From NCBI GenBank assembly GCA_964582375.1, contig CAZORL010000015.1:1-34490 (forward strand): a stretch of 34,490 bases of DNA, in the 5' to 3' direction. The notes beneath the pieces were generated by a model, which was given only the letters and a program-made list of their open reading frames with translations, was not told the DNA's origin and ran no database searches. Shown here one piece after another: positions 15,412-22,725 of this stretch. Within the stretch, counting starts at the first letter, position 1. The number at the start of each line of letters is the position of its first letter. Source of the DNA: CAKSQF01 sp964582375 (GTDB taxonomy: Bacteria; Bacillota; Clostridia; Oscillospirales; CAG-272). The translations under genes were made by a program, and so were the position numbers.

Positions 15412-16134
15412 ATGAACAGAGATGAGATGTTTGAGCGGACAGCGATGCTTTTCGGCAGAGATGCGATCGAGACTCTCGGTCAAAAAAGAGTGATCGTGTT
15501 CGGCGTCGGTGGTGTCGGCGGCTATGTTTGCGAGGCTCTTTGCCGAAGCGGTATAGGAGGGATCGATATCGTCGATAATGACAGCGTGTCGCCCTCGAAT
15601 ATCAACAGACAGATTATCGCATCATCATCGACTGTCGGCAGATCAAAGGTCGATGTCATGAAGGAGCATCTCTCGGATATTAATCCCGAGGTGACCGTCA
15701 ATTGCTACAGTTTTTTCTATCTTCCCGAAAACGCTGACTCGATAGATCTTTCAAAATATGATTACATCGTTGATGCGATCGATACAGTCAGCGCAAAGAT
15801 CGAGCTTGCCGTGCGTGCCAAAAAGGACGAAATACCCATCATATCGTCAATGGGCACGGGAAATAAGACCGATCCGACAAGACTTCGCGTGACGGATCTT
15901 GCCAAAACAACGACCTGTCCGCTGGCGAGAGTTATGCGACGCGAGTTGAGGGCACGCGGGATCGATCATCTCAAGGTCGTCTTTTCGGATGAGGAAGCAT
16001 CGACGCCTCTTTTTGCCGATACGAAAAGCGGCAAAAGAGTTCCGGCATCCACCGCATTCGTGCCACCTGTCGCAGGTCTGCTTATCGCACGCGAGGTGGT
16101 ACTCGATCTTATCGCCAAAAAGGAAGATCAATGA
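15412..16134 (+). CDS. tcdA: tRNA threonylcarbamoyladenosine dehydratase TcdA
   Basis: TcdA is an E1-like enzyme (ThiF/MoeB/HesA fold) that uses ATP to cyclise t6A37 of tRNA into ct6A. The 240-residue protein carries the nucleotide-binding loop GVGGVGG (31-37), the DNDSVSPSNINRQI segment and the TcdA-type signature SSMGTGNKTDPTRLRVTDLAKT. Three ATG/GTG codons lie close together at 15403, 15409 and 15412; AGAGGTGA at 15399-15406 is best spaced for 15412. Its closeness to tsaE and tsaB puts three steps of one tRNA modification within 2.5 kb. The C-terminal VPASTAFVPPVAGLLIA is also typical of the family. Confidence 0.93.
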   Translation: MNRDEMFERTAMLFGRDAIETLGQKRVIVFGVGGVGGYVCEALCRSGIGGIDIVDNDSVSPSNINRQIIASSSTVGRSKVDVMKEHLSDINPEVTVNCYSFFYLPENADSIDLSKYDYIVDAIDTVSAKIELAVRAKKDEIPIISSMGTGNKTDPTRLRVTDLAKTTTCPLARVMRRELRARGIDHLKVVFSDEEASTPLFADTKSGKRVPASTAFVPPVAGLLIAREVVLDLIAKKEDQ

Positions 16135-16163
16135 GGCTATAACGAAAGGACTTCACATACAAT

Positions 16164-17036
16164 ATGAAATACGTTAAAAAGATCGGACTGATATTGCTCG
16201 GCAATCTTCTCTACGCCGCATCGATCGCATATTTTGTTCTCCCGTCGGGTCTGATAATGGGCGGCGGCACGGGACTTGCTCTTTTTTTTAATCATCTGAT
16301 CAATGTTCCGATCGCACTTTTTGTGGCAATTTTGAATATATTGCTCTTTGTACTCGGAGCGATCATGCTTGGAAAAAATTTCGCACTGACCACGGTTCTG
16401 TCAACCATATGCTACCCGATAGAACTTGCCTTCATGGAGTGGATGGAGGGCAAGACGGGACCGATCACGTCAGATCCCATGCTGTCAACGATATTCGGCG
16501 GTCTGCTTATCGGTGCGGCGTTCGGGCTGGTCTTTCGCGCAGGAGCATCAACGGGCGGTATGGATATCCCGCCGCTCATTATCAACAAAAAAACAGGCAT
16601 CTCGCTCTCTCTGTTGCTCTACGGTTTTGATGTAATAACGCTTATACTTCAAATGACCTTTGCAAGCGGTGATCAGATCCTCTACGGAATCCTTCTTGTT
16701 TGCATCTATTCGGTCACCCTTGAATATATGTTTGCTGTCGGTAAACGGCAGATCGAAATTAAGATCGTGAGCAAAAAATATACCGAGATCAGCAATGCGA
16801 TACACAATAGACTCGATCGCGGCACGACACTTGTATCGATAAGCGGCGGATATACCGATGAATATACCACGGCGGTAACGGCGGTGATAAACAACAGACA
16901 GCTCTTTGCCGCAACCGAAATGATAGATCAGATCGACCCCGATGCGTTTATCGTAATATCAAAATGTACCGAGGTTCGCGGCAGAGGTTTTTCGGACGAG
17001 AAAGTTTACGCGGCTCACGACGATCATAACACTTAA
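16164..17036 (+). CDS. YitT family membrane protein (DUF161 and DUF2179)
   Basis: The 290-residue protein has five or six membrane segments in the first 190 residues, with the YitT hallmark strings GLIMGGGTGLALFFNH and FGLVFRAGASTGGMDIPPLIINKKTG. A soluble C-terminal DUF2179 domain (about 205-285) follows, with the motif ISGGYTDEYTTAVTAVINNRQL. The physiological substrate of this family is not established. The gene starts 29 bases after tcdA and is probably read with it. The Shine-Dalgarno AAAGGA is about 13 bases from the ATG. Confidence 0.9.
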   Translation: MKYVKKIGLILLGNLLYAASIAYFVLPSGLIMGGGTGLALFFNHLINVPIALFVAILNILLFVLGAIMLGKNFALTTVLSTICYPIELAFMEWMEGKTGPITSDPMLSTIFGGLLIGAAFGLVFRAGASTGGMDIPPLIINKKTGISLSLLLYGFDVITLILQMTFASGDQILYGILLVCIYSVTLEYMFAVGKRQIEIKIVSKKYTEISNAIHNRLDRGTTLVSISGGYTDEYTTAVTAVINNRQLFAATEMIDQIDPDAFIVISKCTEVRGRGFSDEKVYAAHDDHNT

Positions 17037-17042
17037 ATTATC

Positions 17043-17075
17043 GGCGGCAAGGCACTTATTTGGTGTCTTGCCGCC
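17043..17075 (+). terminator. Hairpin after yitT, possible terminator
   Basis: GGCGGCAAGGCAC (17043-17055) pairs with GTGTCTTGCCGCC (17063-17075), a 13-bp stem with one G-T pair and a 7-base loop. No T tract follows directly, though TTTT appears at 17091. It separates the yitT gene from the Ca2+ ATPase gene. Confidence 0.55.
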
Positions 17076-17145
17076 ATCATACTTGTCGCCTTTTGCGAAT
17101 ATATATTTGTAAGAATAATTATTGTCAATATAACGGAGATGTGCG

Positions 17146-19788
17146 ATGAGTAATTTGATGAATGACAATTTTGTCGGTCTTTGCGAGAAAGAGGTGGCAG
17201 AGTCAAGAGCAAAATACGGCTCAAACGAAATTGCCTCGGGAAAAAAGCGGAGTTTTGCAAGACAGTTTCTTTCGAATTTCGGCGATCCGATAATTAGAGT
17301 TCTTCTCATCGCTCTCGCACTCAATCTTCTGTTTACATTAAATAATTTCAATTGGTTTGAATCGATAGGCATAGTCATGGCTATCGCTATAGCGACCCTT
17401 GTTTCGACGATCTCCGAATACGGAAGCGAACTTGCCTTTGAAAAGCTCTGCAGGGAGGCATCCGAGCTTTTCTGCAGGGTGCGTCGGGACGGCAGGGAAG
17501 ATCGCATTCCCGTGTCCGAAATAGTCTGCGGTGATGTTGTGCTCCTGTCGGCAGGCGAGATGATCCCGGCAGACGGCATTCTCGCGGCAGGCGCGCTGAC
17601 TGTCGATCAGTCAAGCCTTAACGGCGAGTGCGACGATGTCCGAAAGTTTCCGACCGCCTCAAATACAATCCGCGATCTGTCCTGCCCATCGGCTCTTTTT
17701 CGCGGAACGCTTATTCGTTCGGGACAGGGAACAATGATCGCTCGTGCTGTTGGAGAGTCCACCATGTACGGATCGCTTGCATCAGAGCTTTCAGAGATAA
17801 CACGCGAAAGCCCGCTCAAGATAAGGCTCAGAAAACTTGCCAAAACCATAAGCATGGTAGGCTATATTGCCGCATCCGCAGTTGCGTTTGCCTATTTCTT
17901 TAACTCGGTATTTATCGACAGCTCATTTAATTCTCTGCTGATCGCCGCAAAGCTGACCGATTCCAAGTTCATGCTTTCCTGCCTGCTTCACTGCCTGACA
18001 CTTGCCGTGACAGTGGTCGTTGTTGCCGTCCCCGAAGGACTTCCGATGATGATAACCGTTGTCCTTTCGGCAAATATGAAAAGAATGCTCTCCGATAATA
18101 TACTTGTCCGCAAACTTGTCGGTATAGAGACTGCCGGCAGCATGAATATCATGTTCACCGATAAGACCGGGACACTGACTACAGGTGAGCAGTCTGTCGC
18201 TTGGCTCATTCTCGGCGATAAGTCGGAATATTCGTCCGTCGATATGCAAACAGATATGCTCGCCGTTGCCGCATTTTGTTGCAGTGATTGTATACTAAAA
18301 GACGGAAAGGCTCTCGGCGGCAACTCGTCCGACCGTGCGCTTGCGGAGTTTTTGGGTAAAAAAGGTCAAAGCATTGCCGCCAAATATAAGACACTCGACC
18401 GTGTACCGTTTGACAGCAAAAACAAGTATGCCGCCTGTGAGGTCGAGGGTAGGGATGGTCGGTATACGCTTGTAAAGGGCGCACCCGAAAAAATCCTCCC
18501 GTGCGTTACATCTTATCATGATAAAAACGGCAAAAAGATCGATCACCGCCCCGACGATCTGTCAAGGACTCTTTCGGATATCGCCGAGAGGTCGTATCGC
18601 GTGATAGCGATCGCAACATCTGATACAATGGTGCACGACGATAAAATGCCCGAGATGACTCTCGTTTGCCTTTGTGTTATAAAGGACGAGATCAGAGCGG
18701 ACGCAAAACGCTCGGTCGAGATAATGAGAGGCGCGGGAATACAGACGGTAATGGTGACGGGCGACCATAAGAAGACTGCGGAGACGATTGCCAAGAGATG
18801 CGGTATTGTGACCGATTACGGTAAACAGATCGTCATGGAGTCGTCTGAATTGGCAAAGTTCTCGGATGAGGAGCTTGCAGATATCCTTCCGCACCTTGCA
18901 GTTGTTGCAAGAGCACTTCCCGACGATAAAACACGACTTGTCAGGATTGCCCAAAACAAAGGGCTTGTTGTCGGAATGACGGGTGACGGAATAAATGATG
19001 CCCCTGCACTCAAAAAGGCAGATGTGGGTTTTGCAATGGGGTCGGGAACCGATATAGCACGGGAGGCAGGTGATATACTTCTCCTCGACAATAATTTTGC
19101 CTATATTGCGAGATCTGTCCTGTACGGCAGAACGATCTTCAAATCGATCCGCAAATTTATTATGTTTCAACTCACCATGAATTTCTGTGCCGTTGCCGTG
19201 TCGATAATCGGACCGTTTATCGGGATCGATACACCGGTGACGGTCGTTCAAATGCTTTGGGTGAACATCATAATGGACACACTCGGCGGACTTGCATTTG
19301 CGGGAGAACCTGCCGTTGAATCAACAATGATCGAAAAGCCCAAACGACGGGATGAGGGACTTGTCAATAGACCGATGGCAGCTCAGATTGCCTTTTGTTC
19401 CATCTTTACGTTATCTGTCTGTATCGTCTTCCTGAAACTTCCGATGATACGCACGTTCTTTGGCTATAACGAAGATCCGCGCCCGTTTATGTCCGCCTTT
19501 TTTGGACTCTTCATCTTCCTCGGGGTGATAAACTGCTTCATAGCAAGAACGCCGAGAATAAACCTCGCCGCTCATATAAAGAAAAATCGCGGATTTGTGT
19601 TTATAATGATCGCGGTCAGCATAGTTCAACTTACAATGATCTATTTCGGCGGAGATCTCTTCCGTGCGGCACCTCTTTCGCCAAAACATCTTTTGTTTGT
19701 ATTCGGACTCTCCCTGCTCATCCTGCCTTTCGAAACGGCAAGACGTATCATTTTGCGGCTGAAATACGGATATCGCTCTACGGTATAA
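17146..19788 (+). CDS. P-type calcium-transporting ATPase (P2 type)
   Basis: This ATPase pumps Ca2+ out of the cytoplasm. The 880-residue protein has the full P-type layout: an N-terminal cation-ATPase domain, two membrane segments, an actuator domain (about 115-235), the TM4 motif VPEGLPMMITVVLS, the phosphorylated Asp339 in DKTGTLT, a nucleotide-binding domain with KGAPE, and the hinge GDGINDAPALKKADVGFAMG. TM6 WVNIIMDTLGGLAFA carries the Ca2+ site typical of the P2 group. PEGLPM together with NILVRKLVGIETAGS suits the P2B (plasma-membrane Ca2+ pump) type more than P2A. There is no long C-terminal regulatory tail. GGAG stands before ATG 17146. A strong hairpin follows. Confidence 0.95.
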   Translation: MSNLMNDNFVGLCEKEVAESRAKYGSNEIASGKKRSFARQFLSNFGDPIIRVLLIALALNLLFTLNNFNWFESIGIVMAIAIATLVSTISEYGSELAFEKLCREASELFCRVRRDGREDRIPVSEIVCGDVVLLSAGEMIPADGILAAGALTVDQSSLNGECDDVRKFPTASNTIRDLSCPSALFRGTLIRSGQGTMIARAVGESTMYGSLASELSEITRESPLKIRLRKLAKTISMVGYIAASAVAFAYFFNSVFIDSSFNSLLIAAKLTDSKFMLSCLLHCLTLAVTVVVVAVPEGLPMMITVVLSANMKRMLSDNILVRKLVGIETAGSMNIMFTDKTGTLTTGEQSVAWLILGDKSEYSSVDMQTDMLAVAAFCCSDCILKDGKALGGNSSDRALAEFLGKKGQSIAAKYKTLDRVPFDSKNKYAACEVEGRDGRYTLVKGAPEKILPCVTSYHDKNGKKIDHRPDDLSRTLSDIAERSYRVIAIATSDTMVHDDKMPEMTLVCLCVIKDEIRADAKRSVEIMRGAGIQTVMVTGDHKKTAETIAKRCGIVTDYGKQIVMESSELAKFSDEELADILPHLAVVARALPDDKTRLVRIAQNKGLVVGMTGDGINDAPALKKADVGFAMGSGTDIAREAGDILLLDNNFAYIARSVLYGRTIFKSIRKFIMFQLTMNFCAVAVSIIGPFIGIDTPVTVVQMLWVNIIMDTLGGLAFAGEPAVESTMIEKPKRRDEGLVNRPMAAQIAFCSIFTLSVCIVFLKLPMIRTFFGYNEDPRPFMSAFFGLFIFLGVINCFIARTPRINLAAHIKKNRGFVFIMIAVSIVQLTMIYFGGDLFRAAPLSPKHLLFVFGLSLLILPFETARRIILRLKYGYRSTV

Positions 19789-19790
19789 AT

Positions 19791-19829
19791 GAACAGCACT
19801 CTCCGACCTGTCGTTTGAGAGTGCTGTTC
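19791..19829. terminator. Bidirectional terminator
   Basis: A perfect 13-bp inverted repeat (GAACAGCACTCTC at 19791-19803 and its complement at 19817-19829) has a 13-base loop. It lies between the convergent Ca2+ ATPase and acetyltransferase genes, only 2 and 5 bases from their stops, and probably ends both transcripts. Confidence 0.8.
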
Positions 19830-19834
19830 CATGC

Positions 19835-20467
19835 TTATTCCTCGTCGATCGGAATGTCGATCTCGAGATCCCTGAAGAAATATTTTTTGTCGTGCTCGCC
19901 GATCTCGCGTGCAACACGGCAGGGATTGCCAAACGCAACGACATTTGCAGGGATGTCGCGAGTTACGACACTTCCTGCACCGATGACGGTGTTGTCTCCG
20001 ATCGTGACACCCGGTAAAACTACCGAGTTTGCGCCGATCCATACGTTGTTTCCAATGTGAACGGGCAGATTGTACTGCGCCTGTTTTACGCGGAGAAAGG
20101 GAAGTATCGGGTGACCGGCAGTTGCGATAACGACATTCGGTGCCAGCATAACGCCGTCTCCGATATATATGTCGGTGTCGTCAACAAGCGTCAAATTGAA
20201 ATTTGCGTAGACGTTTTTGCCGAGATGTGTGTGAATGCCCCAGTTGGCGTGAAGGGGAGGCTCTATGTAGCATCCCTCGCCTACCTCGGCAAACAGCCGA
20301 TTCATTATCTCCGCACGCTTGTCTTGGTCGTGAGGTCTTGTTGCGTTGTAGTCGTAGAGCACCTCGAGTGCGTCAAGTTGTGCCGCGGCGATCTCGCTGT
20401 CATTCGGGAAGTATACCTTTTGTCCGAGCATTCTCGCCTTGTTGTCAAGATCCTTATAATAATCCAT
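19835..20467 (-). CDS. Sugar O-acetyltransferase (maltose/galactoside type)
   Basis: This 210-residue left-handed beta-helix protein of the LacA/Maa group moves acetyl from acetyl-CoA to a sugar hydroxyl. It has the N-terminal Mac domain (DLDNKARMLGQ, about 6-60) and then hexapeptide repeats. The catalytic His is in VIATAGHPI, and the repeats include IGNNVWIGANSVVLPGVTIGDNTVIGAGSVVTRDIPANVVAFGNPCRV. AGAGGA lies about 11 bases before the ATG. It follows the MFS permease after 20 bases, so the two form an operon, perhaps for uptake or export and detoxification of a sugar. The substrate cannot be read from sequence. Confidence 0.93.
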   Translation of the reverse strand: MDYYKDLDNKARMLGQKVYFPNDSEIAAAQLDALEVLYDYNATRPHDQDKRAEIMNRLFAEVGEGCYIEPPLHANWGIHTHLGKNVYANFNLTLVDDTDIYIGDGVMLAPNVVIATAGHPILPFLRVKQAQYNLPVHIGNNVWIGANSVVLPGVTIGDNTVIGAGSVVTRDIPANVVAFGNPCRVAREIGEHDKKYFFRDLEIDIPIDEE

Positions 20468-20487
20468 GTCTTTGTGTATCCTCTCTT

Positions 20488-21690
20488 TTATTTGCTTGTT
20501 TTTCTTTCATTAATTGTGTTTTTCAGCATTTTTGCAATAAAGCATGCGAGCATCAATGCCGGAAAGACGATCGCCGCAAGTATGCCGTCCCCGAGCTTTT
20601 CGGCACTGTTTTCCGACACTATCCCGACAACGGTCGGTCCTGCCATGCATCCAACATCACCTGCGAGCGCAAGGAGCGCAAACATAAGCGTTCCGCCGCA
20701 TGGATATCTCTCACTTGCAAGACTGTATGTTCCGGGCCACATTACGGCAACCGATATTCCGCACAGTCCGCATCCTATCAATGATAGCCATGGTATCGGG
20801 GACAGCGATGTCAAAAGATAGGATATAACACAGAGCAGTGCGGATGCCTCAATGAGCCGCTCAAGCCCGAATCTCGGGATGAGCCTTGACATTGCTGCCC
20901 TCATTGTTCCCATCAGTACGGCAAAAAGGCACAGCCCGAGCAGATCGCCGAGCGTTTTGTTGACAGAAAGCCCCGCCTCAACAAATGCCGATGCCCATTG
21001 ACTTATCGAATTTTCGGCAGCACCGGCGCATACCATTAAAATGATAAAGAACAAAAATCCTTTTGTGAAGATAAATCGCTTGGAGCCAACTTGGTGCTGC
21101 TGACCCTCAAGACGATATATCGGGACGAATGCAAGATAGATCGAGTTGAATGCGGGAACGATCGCCCAGAAGATCGCGAGAGGTTGCCAATTTTCGATTC
21201 CGCACACGGCAAAAAACAGACTCGACAGCAGAACCACCGCAACCTGTCCCCAACAATATGTTGAATGCAAAATGCTCATCTGCGCTGATTTGTTTTCGGT
21301 GGGGCATGCCTCGATCATTGGGCTTATAAGTACCTCGATCAGCCCGCCGCCCGATGCGAGAAAAATGTAGGCGATCAGCAGACCAAGAAAACTGTTCTCA
21401 AAAGACTCGGGCAGCGTGCCGAGCGAAACAAGCCCCATGACCGAAAAAATATGTGCAAGTATCAGTGACGCACGATATCCGATCAGTTTGACGATAGGCG
21501 TTGACAGCAGATCGATGCACATCTGAAGTGCAAAATTGATCGATATGAGCAGTGATATCTTTTCAAGCGAAATTCCGTAGGTTTGATTGATGGTCAAAAA
21601 AAGGAGCGGCGCGAGCGTGTTGTTGATCGCCTGCACCACATATCCGATATAGCCCGATGTAAGCGTGTGTTTGTATGAAAAATTTGCCAT
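20488..21690 (-). CDS. Major facilitator superfamily permease
   Basis: The 400-residue protein has about 12 membrane segments, with the MFS A-motif region degraded (VKLIGYRASLILAH) and repeats in both halves (VMGLVSLGTLPES; GVERLIEASALLCVISYLL-like). It resembles the sugar-efflux or fucose-permease-like branch of MFS. ATG 21688-21690 is favoured because AAAGGTGG lies just upstream. The in-frame ATG at 21751-21753 overlaps the promoter -10 box and is excluded; ATG 21721-21723 would leave a leader of only about 12 bases. The pairing with a sugar acetyltransferase suggests a sugar or glycoside substrate. Confidence 0.88.
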   Translation of the reverse strand: MANFSYKHTLTSGYIGYVVQAINNTLAPLLFLTINQTYGISLEKISLLISINFALQMCIDLLSTPIVKLIGYRASLILAHIFSVMGLVSLGTLPESFENSFLGLLIAYIFLASGGGLIEVLISPMIEACPTENKSAQMSILHSTYCWGQVAVVLLSSLFFAVCGIENWQPLAIFWAIVPAFNSIYLAFVPIYRLEGQQHQVGSKRFIFTKGFLFFIILMVCAGAAENSISQWASAFVEAGLSVNKTLGDLLGLCLFAVLMGTMRAAMSRLIPRFGLERLIEASALLCVISYLLTSLSPIPWLSLIGCGLCGISVAVMWPGTYSLASERYPCGGTLMFALLALAGDVGCMAGPTVVGIVSENSAEKLGDGILAAIVFPALMLACFIAKMLKNTINERKTSK

Positions 21691-21743
21691 TTGCCTCCAC
21701 CTTTTTGTACCGTCTGCTTTCATTTTATGCACCCATCCTTTAT

Positions 21744-21772
21744 ATTGTACCATATTTTTTTCTGTTTGTAAA
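21744..21772 (-). promoter_or_regulatory. Promoter for the MFS-acetyltransferase operon
   Basis: On the minus strand TTTACA (21767-21772) and TACAAT (21744-21749) are 17 bases apart, with an extended -10 (TGG before TACAAT). It is divergent from the hpf promoter. Confidence 0.82.
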
Positions 21773-21862
21773 TAGGTAAATCGAAATTTTGTTAAATTTT
21801 GTCCTTCAAATTAGAACTTGTGAATATTTTATAAAAAAATCGTCAAAAACTCACTTTCGGTA

Positions 21863-21891
21863 TTGACAATCAACAAAAAATATGTTATAAT
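21863..21891 (+). promoter_or_regulatory. Promoter for hpf
   Basis: TTGACA (21863-21868) and TATAAT (21886-21891) with a 17-base AT-rich spacer match the sigma-A consensus exactly. This implies strong vegetative transcription. In Bacillus the hpf gene is also under SigB and SigH, but no such second signal was recognised here. Confidence 0.9.
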
Positions 21892-21932
21892 AAATCAGCC
21901 CGAAAGGGACGACAAAGAAAGGCGGAAATGTT

Positions 21933-22475
21933 ATGAAGATCACGATCAACACAAGAGGAATCGAAATCAGCGAATCCTTTAAGGCACACATCGAAAAGAA
22001 GCTTGCGAAATTTGATAAGTATTTTCGCGATGAGGCGAGTGCAAAGGTCAAGGTGAGCAAAAAACCGAACCTTGAGACTGTCGAGCTTACCTTGATGAGC
22101 GGTGGCACGATCTTCAGATCCGAACAATCGGACGATACAGCGATGAACGCACTTGACACCTGCGTGTACGCCATCGAGCGTCAGATACGCAAAAACAAGA
22201 CCGCACTCGAGAAAAAGCTCCGTCAGGGAGTCTTTGTCAAAGGATCGGATGCGTATGCTCCTGTCTCGGACGATATCGAGGATGTCGATGAGGAGCAGGG
22301 AACTGTCGTTCGCGAGAAGAGCTTTAAGTTAAAGCCCATGTCGGTCGATGAGGCGATCATGCAGATGAATCTCCTTGAACACAGCTTTTTCGTTTATGTT
22401 TCGGACAGAGATGGTAAGGTAAATGTCGTTTATAAACGCAGTGACGGCAATTACGGCAACATATCCCCTGAATAA
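21933..22475 (+). CDS. hpf: Ribosome hibernation promoting factor, long form
   Basis: Hpf binds the 30S decoding centre and dimerises ribosomes into inactive 100S particles during stress. The 180-residue protein is the long form. The N-terminal S30AE domain (about 1-98) opens MKITINTRGIEISESFKAHI and contains ERQIRKNKTALEKK. An acidic linker (DDIEDVDEEQ) follows, and the C-terminal dimerisation domain (about 123-178) reads KLKPMSVDEAIMQMNLLEHSFFVY. AAAGGCGG precedes the ATG. It is monocistronic, between a consensus promoter and a hairpin. Confidence 0.97.
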   Translation: MKITINTRGIEISESFKAHIEKKLAKFDKYFRDEASAKVKVSKKPNLETVELTLMSGGTIFRSEQSDDTAMNALDTCVYAIERQIRKNKTALEKKLRQGVFVKGSDAYAPVSDDIEDVDEEQGTVVREKSFKLKPMSVDEAIMQMNLLEHSFFVYVSDRDGKVNVVYKRSDGNYGNISPE

Positions 22476-22494
22476 AATTGAATTATCCTTTGGG

Positions 22495-22527
22495 TCGGCG
22501 CATCCGCGGTGGGTGCGTCGATCTTTT
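22495..22527 (+). terminator. Terminator after hpf
   Basis: TCGGCGCATCC (22495-22505) pairs with GGGTGCGTCGA (22511-22521), an 11-bp stem including two G-T pairs, with a 5-base loop. It is followed by TCTTTT. Confidence 0.7.
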
Positions 22528-22574
22528 GATATGACGGCATATATTAAATTTGTGTTAACAATTTCGCATAATCA

Positions 22575-22602
22575 TTGACTTTTTTGAAAATAGGTGTATA
22601 AT
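22575..22602 (+). promoter_or_regulatory. Promoter for the metallophosphoesterase lipoprotein gene
   Basis: TTGACT (22575-22580) and TATAAT (22597-22602) are separated by 16 bases. The leader of about 117 bases contains a perfect 12-bp palindrome, TTTTGCGCAAAA at 22620-22631, and two further TTTTGC copies. Confidence 0.8.
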
Positions 22603-22725
22603 TCAGACAAATGTGCAAATTTTGCGCAAAAGTTGTGTCATCAGATACAAGATCGGTAATTTTGCATAATTCGAACGTGTGTCTGTCGATTTTTGCAAAA
22701 AACATCTCTCAGGAGGGACAAAACA

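Noticed and set aside
18562..19251. Minus-strand open frame of 229 residues over the Ca2+ ATPase
   Set aside because: It is antisense to conserved P-type ATPase motifs, without a domain or ribosome-binding site.
21691..21753. Start of the MFS permease at the in-frame ATG 21751-21753
   Set aside because: This ATG overlaps the -10 box of the gene's own promoter and cannot be in the transcript.
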